A stretch of 64,000 bases of DNA from Armigeres subalbatus (taxonomy: Eukaryota; Arthropoda; Insecta; Diptera; Culicidae): NCBI RefSeq assembly GCF_024139115.2, contig NC_085140.1, forward strand, positions 424,103,781 to 424,167,780, written 5' to 3'. This document shows positions 10,408 through 20,815 of this stretch, one piece after another. Under the pieces are notes generated by a model. The model did not search any database and was not told the origin of the DNA. It saw only the letters and a list, made by a program, of their open reading frames with translations. Numbering within the stretch: the first letter of the stretch is position 1; each line of letters begins with the position of its first letter. A program made the position numbers and the translations under genes.

Positions 10408-10511
10408 GCACCAGTTGTGGCACTACTCTTAATTTTGGTTCCTATTTGACAAATCCCTTTGTTTTCTTGTGGGATTGGCCAAATTGGGACCTCTAGTGCG
10501 ACAACTGGTCC
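10408..10511. mobile_element. Small MITE-like inverted repeat
   Basis: The left end GCACCAGTTGTGGCACTACT and the right end, reverse complemented (GGACCAGTTGTCGCACTAG), form inverted termini. A related string, AGTGCGACAACTG, recurs at ~10654. No TSD was resolved. Confidence 0.5.
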
Positions 10512-10894
10512 AAAGGATGTTAAAAATTAAGAAAAATCATTTATGCTTTGCTTGTTTTGGAGGAGATCAAAAGTGTTATCGTATCATATGAATATGCTTT
10601 ATCGATATGAACTTGGTTTGCGGTGTTTGATTGGCCATTTGGTATATAAAGCACTAGTGCGACAACTGTTGCTATAGTCACGACTGGTACATCTAGCCTA
10701 CATTTCGTTGAGATAAAGTTGAACAAATGTAAAAATACTACGTTTTTATGAGTTCTAAAGAAAATCAATCTGAGTGCGATCCTGCAAACAACTAAACGAT
10801 TGACAATTATGTCGAAATAAAAACAACCAGAGCAAAATCGGGCAGATTCGTCTAGTAGTAAATAAATCGTTTACTTACTGAAACTCGCACAGTA

Positions 10895-11010
10895 ATGATT
10901 GACTAATCCCAGTAAACCGTTCAGTTGATTCATTCATTTCACTAATCCTGGTCAATCACGGAGTAGCAACCATAGATATGTCAGTCAAAGCTAAGCTAAG
11001 CTAATACAAT
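10895..11010 (-). repeat. Dispersed repeat, inverted relative to 44925-45035
   Basis: The plus strand carries GGAGTAGCAACCATAGATAT and AGCTAAGCTAAGC. The reverse complement is found at 44925-45035 (ATATCTATGGTTGCTGCTCC). The class is unknown. Confidence 0.6.
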
Positions 11011-11221
11011 CGAGCTGGTGACATATAGCCCGCTGTCATCATTGAAACACAGTATGAAAAAAATATATAGCCCGCGACATCCTGGCTACGATCTGGCGAT
11101 GGACTAAACAATAGGATGTCAATAGCCTGAATATAATTCATCTCCAAGAAAAATCTAAATATTTGACCATTAAGTATCTGAAGAATAAAAGAATATTCAT
11201 CTTCAAGCATGTTTCCCATAT

Positions 11222-11663
11222 TTATTTATTTTTTATTCTTTTCTTTATTTGGTAGGTACTCTGTGTTACTTAACCGCTACTGTGCCGAGATCTACTGTGG
11301 TTTTCTGCTGCCAGAATCCATACAGAATCTATTTTTAGATTTTTCCATTATTCATTGTTGTGTCGTTGCTGGTCCATCTCACCGTGAGTCCATTGTGTCT
11401 ATTTGTCCGTGTCGTCAATCCAATGATCGTTGCATTGTTCTATTGCCATTTATCCGGGTAACGTTGGAAGAATGCCTCTGAGAATAACAAGTTGTCAGTC
11501 GTCATCAGGCAGCCGTGACGGTAAGGCGCGTACCCCAAACGCCACCGTATGGTCTGCGAATGCGACGACTGACGAGGGTTTGGTGAAGGGGCTGGGAATC
11601 GAACCCATGGCCATCCGCTTGTAAGGCGAACGTGTAGTCAACTACGCTACGGGACCCCCCTTT
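11222..11663 (-). mobile_element. tRNA-derived SINE with exact 11-bp TSD
   Basis: On the minus strand the element begins GGGGGGTCCCGTAGCGTAG, a tRNA-like head with GGGTTCGATTCCCAGCCC as B box. It ends in the A-rich AATAAAAAATAAATAAATA. It is flanked by the direct repeat GTTTCCCATAT (11211-11221 and 11664-11674), so both ends are defined. This family differs from the one at 9850-10141. The ORFs inside are not genes. Confidence 0.85.
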
Positions 11664-11707
11664 GTTTCCCATATGCTTGCCATTATTCATCCCACGTCCC
11701 ATTTATC

Positions 11708-11857
11708 GAATTAAACTCAAACTAAACTTAAAAGTGACAGTTCGTAGAATAAAAAAATACTATCATGAGAACTGTTATGCTTTGGATATGACAGATAAGA
11801 CATCTATCTATCTATTCAATGGGACGGTCACTTTTAATTTTAATTTGAGTTATTTCG
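11708..11857. mobile_element. MITE related to 62297-62528
   Basis: The left end has TAAACTTAAAAGTGACAGTT; the right end has GGTCACTTTTAATTTTAATT, its imperfect inverse. The same inverted pair bounds the better preserved copy at 62297-62528. Confidence 0.65.
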
Positions 11858-12017
11858 TAGTTATCCCGAGCAGCGCAAGCCATACAAAGTTGGTTGCAGC
11901 AACTTGATTGTGACTAAATCCAGTTTCAACCTATGTGGAACATGTGTGCTGCTAGGGAGCGTTTTTAATCAGGATGTCTGATAAATAATTCGAAAGGGGA
12001 TTTCCTCATATCACGTG

Positions 12018-12214
12018 AACGGATGCCTGATGGAGTTCCGAACAGCGCTCTCAAAGCAGCAATCATAGCGAACCCGAACATGTTCAAGCTAGCTATGCAG
12101 AGATGCCTAGATGAGTGTAGATGCCACGAAAAATGGAAAAGACAGAAACTGGTGTTGTTGCCGAAGGCCGGGAAGCCGCCGGGCGACTCATCGGCGCATA
12201 GACCAATTTGACTT
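12018..12214 (+). pseudogene. R1-clade LINE reverse transcriptase, N-terminal piece
   Basis: The frame reads MPDGVPNSALKAAI, then WKRQKLVLLPKAGKPPGD, then HRPI, which is the finger region of non-LTR reverse transcriptases of the R1/jockey type (PDGIPN, then WK-x-x-L-x-L-x-P-K-x-G-K-P, then YRPI). It stops after RPI at the inserted DNA transposon (12216-13307), and the same protein resumes at 13309 with DMTGKLLERIILNRL. Endonuclease and ORF1 are missing upstream, so the copy is 5'-truncated. Confidence 0.85.
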
Positions 12215-12215
12215 A

Positions 12216-13307
12216 TAAAGCTTGATCTACTTAGTATTTGGCCGCACGAAATTATACATTTCTTTGCCGAAAAAGTACATAAAAAGGTGGTTCAGGTCTT
12301 ATTATACAGAGAATTTACTAAACGTTGAAGGAAAAAATATCGAAAAATTATTCATCGGCATTTCGGATGAATTCTCGGACTTTTCTCTCAATACCACTCG
12401 TTATTTTTTGCACAGTAGAATGGTCAACTTGATCTGCCATTTTTTTCACACCACTTCTCCATATAAGATGTTTCTGATTGTTTTGCACCATTTCTTAATT
12501 TTTCCCTCTGTTAATTGCCTAATATTTTTCGTTGGGACGAAAATTTGGGCATTTTGGTGGGTTGATAGTTTTTCCAATAACGTCATCATCGCTCCAGTGA
12601 TGAAAACTTTAGTTTTCTTTCCACAACTGCAGATGCTTTGTCAAATCATTAATTTGTGGGCAATCTTGCCTGCATATTCCGTTTGGCAAGGTTAAACTTG
12701 TGTCCCGGGAATTGAAAGTCTATTTTAATATTAATTTCATCGCCCATCAAAATACATCAGTTGTATTTCGTCAGAACTTACTCTACCAGCTTTCTTGCGC
12801 GATGTTTGGCAAACAGGTTCTGTTTCAGGATCTTGTTGGGATGCTTACTGACATTATACGACTTGAAACCTTCGCGCCGGCAGGGAACCTTTTCGCCAAA
12901 TTACGCAATGAAATCCCAGAACTGTTCCGAACTGCTGTGCATACTTTCACTTGTAGTTTCTGGCCGTATATTCTATCTCTACGGTTGTTTCGTTCTACGT
13001 GATCCAGCATTAGTGTTTCCCGTTAACGTTTGACAGTGTTTACAGTCAATTTCGATAATTTTAGATACTTTGAAATCTTTCCTCCGGACCATGTTGGATT
13101 TCCAACGTGAGTGTGCAAAATTTGTTCCCATCTCTCGCGTTTCATTTTCGATAACTTTTGAACATGTGCATCAATACTGATGAAACTTTCACCATAAATT
13201 AAACAAACCTTCCGCAACGATGTGATGTATTTTACTTCCCGGTACGGCCCCCAGAGGCGCCGCAGTAATTGAAAAGAAACGGCCAAATACTAAGTGGATC
13301 AAGCTTA
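12216..13307 (-). mobile_element. Tc1/mariner-superfamily element (ITmD37E-like), decayed, nested in a LINE
   Basis: The termini are inverted: left AAGCTTGATCTACTTAGTAT (12218) and right, reverse complemented, AAGCTTGATCCACTTAGTAT, both continuing TTGGCCG. On the minus strand the pieces of transposase are, in order: KISKYLKLSKLTVNTVKR (13023-13286), an HTH-like segment; ISLRNLAKRF (12825-13010), a second HTH segment; and INPPKCPNFRPNEKY followed by KVREFIRN (12600-12350), resembling the C-terminal end of the DDE domain with the N-P-P-x-x-P-x-x-R-P-x-E-x-Y block. Frameshifts and stops separate the pieces, so it is dead. The left flank has TA; the right TA is altered. Confidence 0.75.
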
Positions 13308-14395
13308 AGACATGACGGGCAAGTTGCTAGAGAGGATCATCCTCAACAGGCTGATCCCGTCCTCAGATGGTTCGAACGGCCTGTCAAGCAATCAGTTAGA
13401 TTTTCGCAAGGGTAGGGTCACGTTAGACGCATTAACTCGGTGGCAAAGACCGCTGAGATAGCGATCCAACAAAAATGGCGAGGTATTCGATACAGTGCGT
13501 TAGTGATACTTGATGTGAAGAACGCATTCAACAGCGCAAGCTGGAATGCCAACGCGCTCTCATAACACCGGCTTAGCCAGCCGGTGGGCCTGTACCGGAT
13601 TTTGGAATGCTATTTCCAGAACCGTGTACTATTATACGAGACCGATGCCGGTCAGAAAAGCGTACCTATTACCGCAAGAGTTCCGCAAGGTTCATTACTG
13701 GGCCTGGTATAATGGAACCTTATGTATGACGGGGTTCTGAAGTTAAAGTTCCCTCCTGGTGTTAAGATCGTCGGTTTCGCCGATGACGTAACCTTGCAGG
13801 TATATGGGGAGTTAATTCCCGAGGTAGACCTGACCGCAGCACACGCGATCAGCACGGTTGAGGATTGGATGAGCGCTAGAGGCCTGCAGCTCGCTCAACA
13901 TAAGACAGAGGTGGTTATCTTCAACAACCGCAAGTCGCGATCGCATCAAAGCGGAGTTTGTGGCTCCTTGGGGTAATAGACGGCAAATTGACCTTCGCCA
14001 GCCATGTCGACTATGCGTGCAAGAGGGCTTCGACTGCTGTTGCGGCATTATCGAGGATGATGTCCAACAGTTCCAAGGTGTGTGCTAGTAGACGTAGGCT
14101 ATTCTCGCCAGTCCTGGGCGAGAGCTCTGGGGGTAACCAGTTACCTGCGGAAGCTGGAGAGCACGTACCGCTTGCTGTGTCTCAGTGTAATGTCTGCCTA
14201 CCGCACGATATCAAACGACGCAGCCTGCGTGATTGCGAGCATGATGCCAGTCGGACGGGTCATCCGGGAAGACGAGGAGTGTTTCGAGCTACGTGGCACC
14301 AGAGAAGCCCGCAAACACACCAGGGTGACTTTGGTTGCCAGATGGCACCGCGAGTGGGATAACTCTTCTAAAGGTAGTCCGACTGATACCTAACA
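13308..14395 (+). pseudogene. R1-clade LINE reverse transcriptase, C-terminal piece
   Basis: This continues the protein broken at 12214. In order it shows GKLLERIILNRL; LDVKNAFNSASW (13510-13550), with the first catalytic Asp; VPQGSLLGP (~13680); FADDVTLQVYG (~13777), the polymerase Y/F-A-D-D motif with two catalytic Asp; IDGKLTFASHVDY (~13980); and the R1-type C-terminal segment YRTISNDAACVIASMMPVG, ending in RWHREWDNSSKG (14082-14370). At least three frame changes and several stops break it. Similarity ends near 14395. Confidence 0.85.
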
Positions 14396-14794
14396 TATCG
14401 AGCTGAGTGGAGAGACCCCATGGGGAAGTTCACTTCCATCTGACACAATACTGTTCAGGCAGGCTTGTCATTGATCACCGTTCATAGGCATAGTCATTAG
14501 TCAAGTAATATAGAGCAACGTTTGACGTATAAATCAATCGCAATAGGCTAATCAAATCGCAAAGCCGCGTTGTCAGGACGAGGACATAATTTGCTTGTCA
14601 TTTATTTTAGTTACATCCAAGTCCATGTGGGGTACGATTCTTCATTGAATGAGTACGTCGCGTTACAATAGATAACGCGAACGATGTTTTCCAGAAAATG
14701 ACCCTCTCTAGATAGAGCAAAGACAGTCGGGAAGCTCGTTGTAGTGTTTAAATTATCTACGGTATGAAGCAAGTTACCTGTGATTTATCTGTCA
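14396..14794. other. No gene; possible LINE 3' flank
   Basis: No ORF of note. The first ~80 bases may be 3' UTR of the LINE. Confidence 0.35.
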
Positions 14795-14992
14795 TTTTTT
14801 TTTTTTTTTTTTACAAGGGAGAATGCATTTACACACTAACCCAGTACACGTGCATTGTAGTTGCCAAACTACCGCACGGAAGTGTACTGGAGTGTCGGAC
14901 TCGACCATACCGGTAATACCGACTAAACTCCCTTGGGCTCCACCATCGTTTCCCCCAGGAACTACCTCGCAGTACTACTTCTGGGGGGATTT
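14795..14992 (-). mobile_element. 3' end of a non-LTR retrotransposon with poly(A)
   Basis: A run of 18 T (about 14797-14814) is followed by CAAGGGAGAATGCATTTACA and a complex ~170 bp block ending CTTCTGGGGGG. On the minus strand this is a LINE-like 3' end terminating in poly(A). The family is not identified. Confidence 0.5.
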
Positions 14993-15034
14993 ATCTGTCA
15001 TATCATCGTGTATTAGTGCACAACCGTCACGGAT

Positions 15035-15100
15035 CACAATTGGTGCAAAGGTTAGCGTTTACGCCAGCAGATCGTAAGGTTCTGAGTTCGATCCTTCAGT
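15035..15100 (+). repeat. tRNA-like sequence (A/B box), probably SINE relic
   Basis: GGTTAGCGTTTACGCC is followed about 20 bases later by GAGTTCGATCC, spacing similar to tRNA A and B boxes. The arms do not fold into a proper cloverleaf, so it is not a functional tRNA call. Confidence 0.35.
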
Positions 15101-16044
15101 ATATGTTTTATCAAGTTTTTTTGTTGCAATTACATATTTAAATTTCTTATTGAATTTTATCTTTGAAGATCATAATGAGATCTTAGGCAAGTATAAAATG
15201 CGTGCTCTAGAATACGTTTTTTTTGGCCATCTTGAAAATTTGCGTGGCGAAATTATTTACATTAGTCTATATTACTCTTTCTGACGCACCTTATGCTCAC
15301 CCTACTACCTGATTCACGCATTAGCACACCAATCTGAGACTTATTTGGGTGCTCACGACTTTATAGAATATGTGTCTCGTAGAATGCTGAACAAGAATAG
15401 ACAGACATAAACTTCCATGGGTGATTCTTATGGTAAAATGATCCGTGGTTTTGATGTCCTTTAATAAACTTTTTCTAAGGTCCAATCATACTGAAAGAGC
15501 CAGATCTGATCTGTTCAACTGAATGATTCGTTTATCTTATCTAGCCAACATGCATAATAACTAGGTAAATATTGCGCCTTTTGATCATTTTGGTTTAATT
15601 GCATTTAAAGTACAACATTCGCCATTACGCCCTCTATCATAGGTTCCCCTTGAGACCAGCGAATGCCAGGTTGAGAACCGCTACCTTAGATCCATTTTAG
15701 GCCTTACTTGGTTTTCATACATTCAATTATAAGAAAGTCGATTGCAAGATTGCAATGTTTCTCAGTTTCTTCACACGGAATGACCCAAATAATTGTTTCT
15801 GGTTCCCTATATAATGTTGGTTTATTCCCAATTGATAATGTTCGACTAAACAATAATAAAGAATGGCAAAAATAATCAAAACAATTTGTTATATGACGTC
15901 GATGAAAATGAAAGCAATATTCTTATCGCTATCTTGTTACCATCACTATCACATGACAAAATAATCATTTGCATACCAGTAAAAAATAATTGCTGTTGTG
16001 AATCATATTTCACAATTGCATCCAATTTAATTAAAGTTTGATTA
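15101..16044. other. No gene seen
   Basis: AT-rich sequence. No repeat or coding feature recognised. Confidence 0.35.
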
Positions 16045-16235
16045 AAGATTCCTAGTCCGGTCTGGGAAATTTTCGGGTTAAAATTTTCCTCGACTTCCCT
16101 GGGCATAAAAGTATAATCGTGTTAGCTTCATGATATACAAATGCAAAAATAATAACTTGGCTTAGAAACCTCGCAGCCGTGGAAGTGCTGAATGAACGGA
16201 AGTGAATGTCCCAGTGGGGAATGTAATGCCAATTC
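16045..16235 (+). mobile_element. 5'-truncated tRNA-derived SINE (Feilai-like)
   Basis: It begins at CCTAGTCCGGTCTGGGAAAT inside the family consensus, so the tRNA head is missing. It continues with CTTCCCTGGGCATAAAAGTA and ends at GGGGAATGTAATGCCAATTC. Confidence 0.75.
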
Positions 16236-17782
16236 ATACAGTTCTAAATTAATTTCGTTTCTAAAGTATTAGGTTTATCCAACTATTTTTAATTATTTGC
16301 GTATAAAATATTTCAAATCATTTATTTATTTTTATTTATTTCATCAATTATTTATTTTTATTTTAAATTTAATATTCAAAACAATTTTATAACAGAAGCG
16401 AGCAAAATTTATCAAAACATTGCGTCTCATTTAATCCTTGTTAAATGTTCGTTATGCTACGATTGGTTTAAAAACGTTCAATTTATTTAGTCGCTACAAA
16501 TAAAAGTATCACACGTTCTACATACGATACGATACAAGTTGGTCACAGGTTACGTATTCAACAGATCAGTGACCTACTCCTATCGTCACTCGTCTATAAC
16601 CTTTAATCACGAAGAGTTAAAAACGAAAAAAAAAACTACCCGAAATGCAAAAGCCACCTGCTATTTTTAGAGTTCGAGCGTTCCTAACGTTTAAGCCGTT
16701 TCAAGAGACCCCATCATACGCACAGCAAATGTTCGCCAAAAGCAGCATAATCTGAAGAGCCGATAGAGCTAGTGGCCACTCCAATGCAACGGTCCTGCCG
16801 AAGTGAAAGCATAAAGTTCAGTCAAACTCGTTTTGGGCTCCCACCTGTTCCCAAGCGGCGAGACGCCCCACACGACACATGCAATCCATTTCGTCTCTGC
16901 ACTCTGCAGTATGATATGATGCAATCTTAATGTATAAGATTTACCGGCGAAAAAAAAAGATGCAGTTACGCCGGTTACCATTCAATAGCAACCACCATTT
17001 ACGATTTCAGGAATGGTGTCGCAGATTTTTGATTTGCTGCCTTTCGAAATGATCGTCGGACCACGGACAGCAGCAAAAATGGTGAATCAAGCCGAAGCGC
17101 GGAAGTTTATCACACCCGACTGGTGCAGTGAGTGTTTGCTGAGCGTAGAGTAAATCTAGTTGCAATTAGGAAGCCGGTTATGCCGGTAGTTGATGACCAT
17201 ATTCGCGGGTATATAAATTAAAATTTATCACTGAACGTATTGGAGGAAGTGAATTTGAAACATTCATTGATAGCAGATAACCAGAGAGAAAGTCTCCAAT
17301 GATGCTGAAACTAGATTAATTAGCAACGTACACGTAATGGTTTGAATGATTTAAACGTGTTTTAGACTTGTCAGCAATTCATTGGAATATATTGGAATTT
17401 TCAAAAGCAAGTTATCTCGACCAGAAATTGAGCAACCCAAAGAGAACACAAAAACGAAAATCGTTATCTGTGATAAAATGTAGCGCTAAACCAGTTTAGC
17501 AAGAATTTGGCAGTTTATCGTTTGTTCGAGTGAAAGATAGCTTGACACAGAAGATTTCAGGATATCCAAATTAAAAAAAAACACTTGGAATTAGACGTTT
17601 GGTTAATAATTCTCCCGAAAACGTTGAATTGGCAGTATTTCTTTAATAATCACAAAACAATAGATATTTTAACGAACGGGATCAGTGCGAGATTCAAAAT
17701 ATCTTTTAATGTTTATCTGATTATAGTGTATACTTATGAGTATGATTCATCCTATTTGAATAGTAAACAGGTGTTCCATCCT
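16236..17782. other. No supported gene
   Basis: ATTTATTTATTTTTATTT-type simple sequence occupies 16320-16370. No domain-bearing ORF is found. The sequence 16650-17100 is more complex and may be single copy, but it shows no clear exon. Confidence 0.35.
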
Positions 17783-18025
17783 TCTTCTTCTTCTTAAATG
17801 GCTCTACATTTCAACTGGAACTTGGCCTGCTTTTCAACTTAGTATTCTATTAGCATTTCCTCAGTTATTAATTGAAAGCTTTTCTTTGCCCGCCGCTGCA
17901 TGAGTACGTATCTAGTGTGACAAGTCGAGGGGTCGAGTATGTTTGCAAATCAGGGAGTCGAGTATGTTTCCCATCCGTAAACATCCTAAACCGGACCAAG
18001 AATCGAACTTGCCATCTCCGGATTG
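17783..18025 (-). mobile_element. Second SINE family, copy 1
   Basis: On the minus strand: AAGTTCGATTCTTGGTCCGG (B box), then a repeated ACATACTCGACTCCCTG-like segment, then AAAGCAGGCCAAGTTCCAGT, ending in AAGAAGAAGAAGAAGG. The same order is found at 45045-45258 (+), which confirms a family. Here a short internal piece (GTCGAGTATGTTTGC / GTCGAGTATGTTTCC) is duplicated. Confidence 0.75.
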
Positions 18026-18174
18026 GAAACGAATTCACAAAGTTTCACCCGGATTTGCAAATTCTGAATGTAACATAAAATGCTCAGAATTTTGGAATCC
18101 TCTCAGAATTACGAATTTTTTTTTCTACTTCATTGACATTACATCTCTGCTGAGGCGATGCCGCTTAGCAGTTT

Positions 18175-18265
18175 ACACACTAATTTTTTTCAACATTTTT
18201 TGTTTATTTCTCAAGGTGGGGGCACCGTCAAGTTTCAGCAAACATGATTTAATCGGGTTACCATG
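18175..18265 (+). repeat. Fragment of an ACACACTAATTTT-ended MITE
   Basis: ACACACTAATTTTTTTCAAC is followed by CAAGTTTCAGCAAACATGAT, which also occurs at 32990-33010. Only the left part is present. Confidence 0.5.
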
Positions 18266-18760
18266 ATTTTGCAAATATTTTGTTTTTCGAAAAGATCAAA
18301 CAACAAACAACTATTTAAGATTTAAATTTGAAGTGCTAAATCAAAATACATAAATCCTCGATTTTTCATTGAAAGCCTGGGATTAATTGATTGAAACCAA
18401 ATTTACATGTGAGATTGTAAGAACAGCAACAAAAAACTAGGGGGTACCTTCAGCTATGCAAAGGTCTGAAGGGATACCTATGAAGAAAAAGATTGAGAAC
18501 CGCTGCTGTATATAATAAACCTGTAGACAAGGGTTAGGCGACTCAAATTTCCTAACATTTACAAAATCCTAAAATTTATTTTTATTGGCATGTGCACTGC
18601 TGTAAGCTAGTGAAAAGTGTAGAAAACTCAACGGCTGCAGGTGTTCATCAACAGATACCTGCTATTTTCAAAATCTTTCCTCAGTTATATCCTTGAAGCA
18701 CATGTGTGTGGCAAGTGTCAGGCTAGTTTACCGATCACCATTATTATTTTTTATCAAACG
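18266..18760. other. No gene seen
   Basis: AT-rich sequence with no recognisable element. Confidence 0.35.
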
Positions 18761-18764
18761 GGTC

Positions 18765-19840
18765 GTTTGGGGAAACAAGAAAAACGGAAGAAGGGAAAGG
18801 GAATAAGGAACAATGAAGGATGAAGTATAAGAGAATGAAAATGAAAGAACATGACAAAAAAAGACTTACCACTACATTTTCTTCTTAATTCTTCCTTTTC
18901 CTTTCTTCTTTCTTCCTTATTCCCTTCTTAATCTTTCTTCCTTTTTCCTCCTTCCTTCCTTTTCTTCTTCTTTCTTCCTCGTCTTTGTTCTTTTTTCATT
19001 CTTATAGCTTCCTTCTTCATTTCTTCTTCCTCATCTTTAATTCTTCTTCGTTATTTTTCTTCTTCCTTCTTGCTTGTTATTCTTCTTCTATCTTTCTTTT
19101 TATGAATCTTCATCATAGATACTTTCAGTTTGAACCTGGCTCGTCTCTAAGTCCTTCCTTCTCTACCCGTCCTTCTTCTTCTTCTCCCGTCCTTCTTCTT
19201 AGACCTTCTTTCTCCTTCCTTTTTTTTGTTCTTCTATTTTTCTTTATACTTTCTCGCTACTTCTTTATTCTTCTTCCCTCTTCTTCCTTTTTTGACCTCT
19301 TCTTCCTATTGAATATTTATACTCATCTTCCATCTTATTGTATTTTTCTGCCTACATCATCCTTTTACATTTCTTTTTTCTCTTCATTTTTTTCATCTTC
19401 CTTCTTTTTTTCTTTTGCCTCATTTTCTTCTTCTTGCCTTCTTTCCTCTTCCTTCTTCTTCTTCCTGTTTTTATCATGCTTTTTTCTTCGTTAGTCTTTT
19501 CTTCTTTGTCTCCCTTCTTCTTCTTTATTACGTTCTCCTTCTCTTTTCTTCTTCTTCCATCTTCTTCTTTCTTTTTTTCCTCATTCTTTTTTCTTTTTTT
19601 TCCTTCTTTTTTTCTTTTTTTTTGTCTTTCTTCTGCTTTCTTCTTTTTCCTTCTTCTTTTATTTCCTTACTTATTTTCTACTTTTCTTTTCTGCTTCTTT
19701 CGTTATTATCATTCCTTCTTTCTTATTACATTTCTTCTTTCTCATTATTTTTCTTCTTCCTTTTTTCTTTATTCTTTCTTTCTCCTCCGTCTTTCTTTTT
19801 CTTCTTTTCTTCTTCTATCTTTTTGCCTTTCTCGAAAAAC
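18765..19840 (-). repeat. Polypyrimidine tract (CTTCTTCC-rich), ~1 kb
   Basis: A short purine-rich stretch (18765-18865, GAAGAAGGGAAAGGG type) switches to almost pure C/T from ~18880 to ~19840. It is the strand-inverse of the tract at 3070-4245. The Ser/Phe-rich ORFs of up to 175 residues are artefacts of TTC/TCT/CTT codons. Confidence 0.9.
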
Positions 19841-20734
19841 AAAGTTGAACCGAAAGGCTATATGATTGCTCCAAAAACGAACTTTTGATAGAAGGCCCGG
19901 AGACCAATCGACGAACTGAGGCGATGTCTGTATGTGTGTGTGTATGTGTACAAATTTTGTAGACACACTTATTGGAACTTAGAGCATTAGCTTGAGCTTG
20001 AGCTTGCTTGAACTTGATTGACTGCCCGTAGTTGCTTCTCCATTATGACCAGATCAACTGTTCTTGCACAGAGAACCAACAGATGTTTGCTTGGGACTAG
20101 CACTCATCTTCAATGTACAAGTACTGGTGATCTCATTTATTAGGTCAAACTGGCACCTGCAACGTCAAAATGCAAGTCAACCCAAGCAACCAAAGGTTCA
20201 AATTAGACTTGACGATTGAACTAAGAAGTTCACATTTAGTTCAAATATAGCTCTAATAAACCGAACTTAACTCTCAATTTATTAATATTAATGAACTTGA
20301 AATTTCAAAAGAAAAAGTTGCTTTTTCCTCTTCATATGAACATCAAAGTTGCTACTTTAAAGTTCGTAATAATATTGATTTTTCAAGCTGATTAGAAGTT
20401 CGGTTAGTACTCGAACTAAACTTCTTGTTAGAAGTTCGGAATATAGTAAAGTGTCTTTCGGGGTTGCAGTCTCGAAAAACTATTTAGTTTCAATGTCCGA
20501 CGTTTCGATGTATTTAACATCTTTATCAAGGATTAGAAACAATAGCTTTTTTGTTTGCCCGCCGTGGCTCTGTTAGTTGAGCAAAAGTCGTCCTAATGAT
20601 TTTCATCATCCACACACTTCTTATTGAATACACATATTTTTTTGTAAAATTATAATAGCTTTTTTTTAACTATTAGTTCCGACTCAAAAAAAAGGTTCAA
20701 AAAAAGAAATCAACTCATGAAGTTTGCCTCTTTA
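19841..20734. other. No gene; old dispersed repeats
   Basis: From ~20185 to 20440 AAGTTCGG/GAACTT-rich sequence suggests a degenerate transposon. CCGACGTTTCGATGTATTTA near 20500 resembles a common insect repeat. No coding feature is seen. Confidence 0.35.
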
Positions 20735-20815
20735 CATGTCAGTCGTATGGAGCAGTGGTACGCATCTCGGATTATAAGAGGATGACTGGAGTTCAATACT
20801 TGTGGTAGGCGCATC
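20735..20815 (+). repeat. tRNA-like SINE relic
   Basis: TGGAGCAGTGGTACGC resembles an A box and GGAGTTCAATACTTG a degraded B box about 35 bases later. It does not fold as a tRNA. Confidence 0.35.

Noticed and set aside
12222..12695. 157-codon plus-strand frame
   Set aside because: It is the antisense shadow of the decayed ITmD37E-like transposase on the minus strand.
3070..19840. A CRISPR array or bacterial-type direct repeat array
   Set aside because: Repeat units are degenerate, without unique spacers of constant size, in eukaryotic DNA with spliced genes.
18985..19888. Three overlapping Ser/Phe-rich ORFs of 157-175 residues
   Set aside because: Artefacts of the polypyrimidine tract, open in several frames at once.
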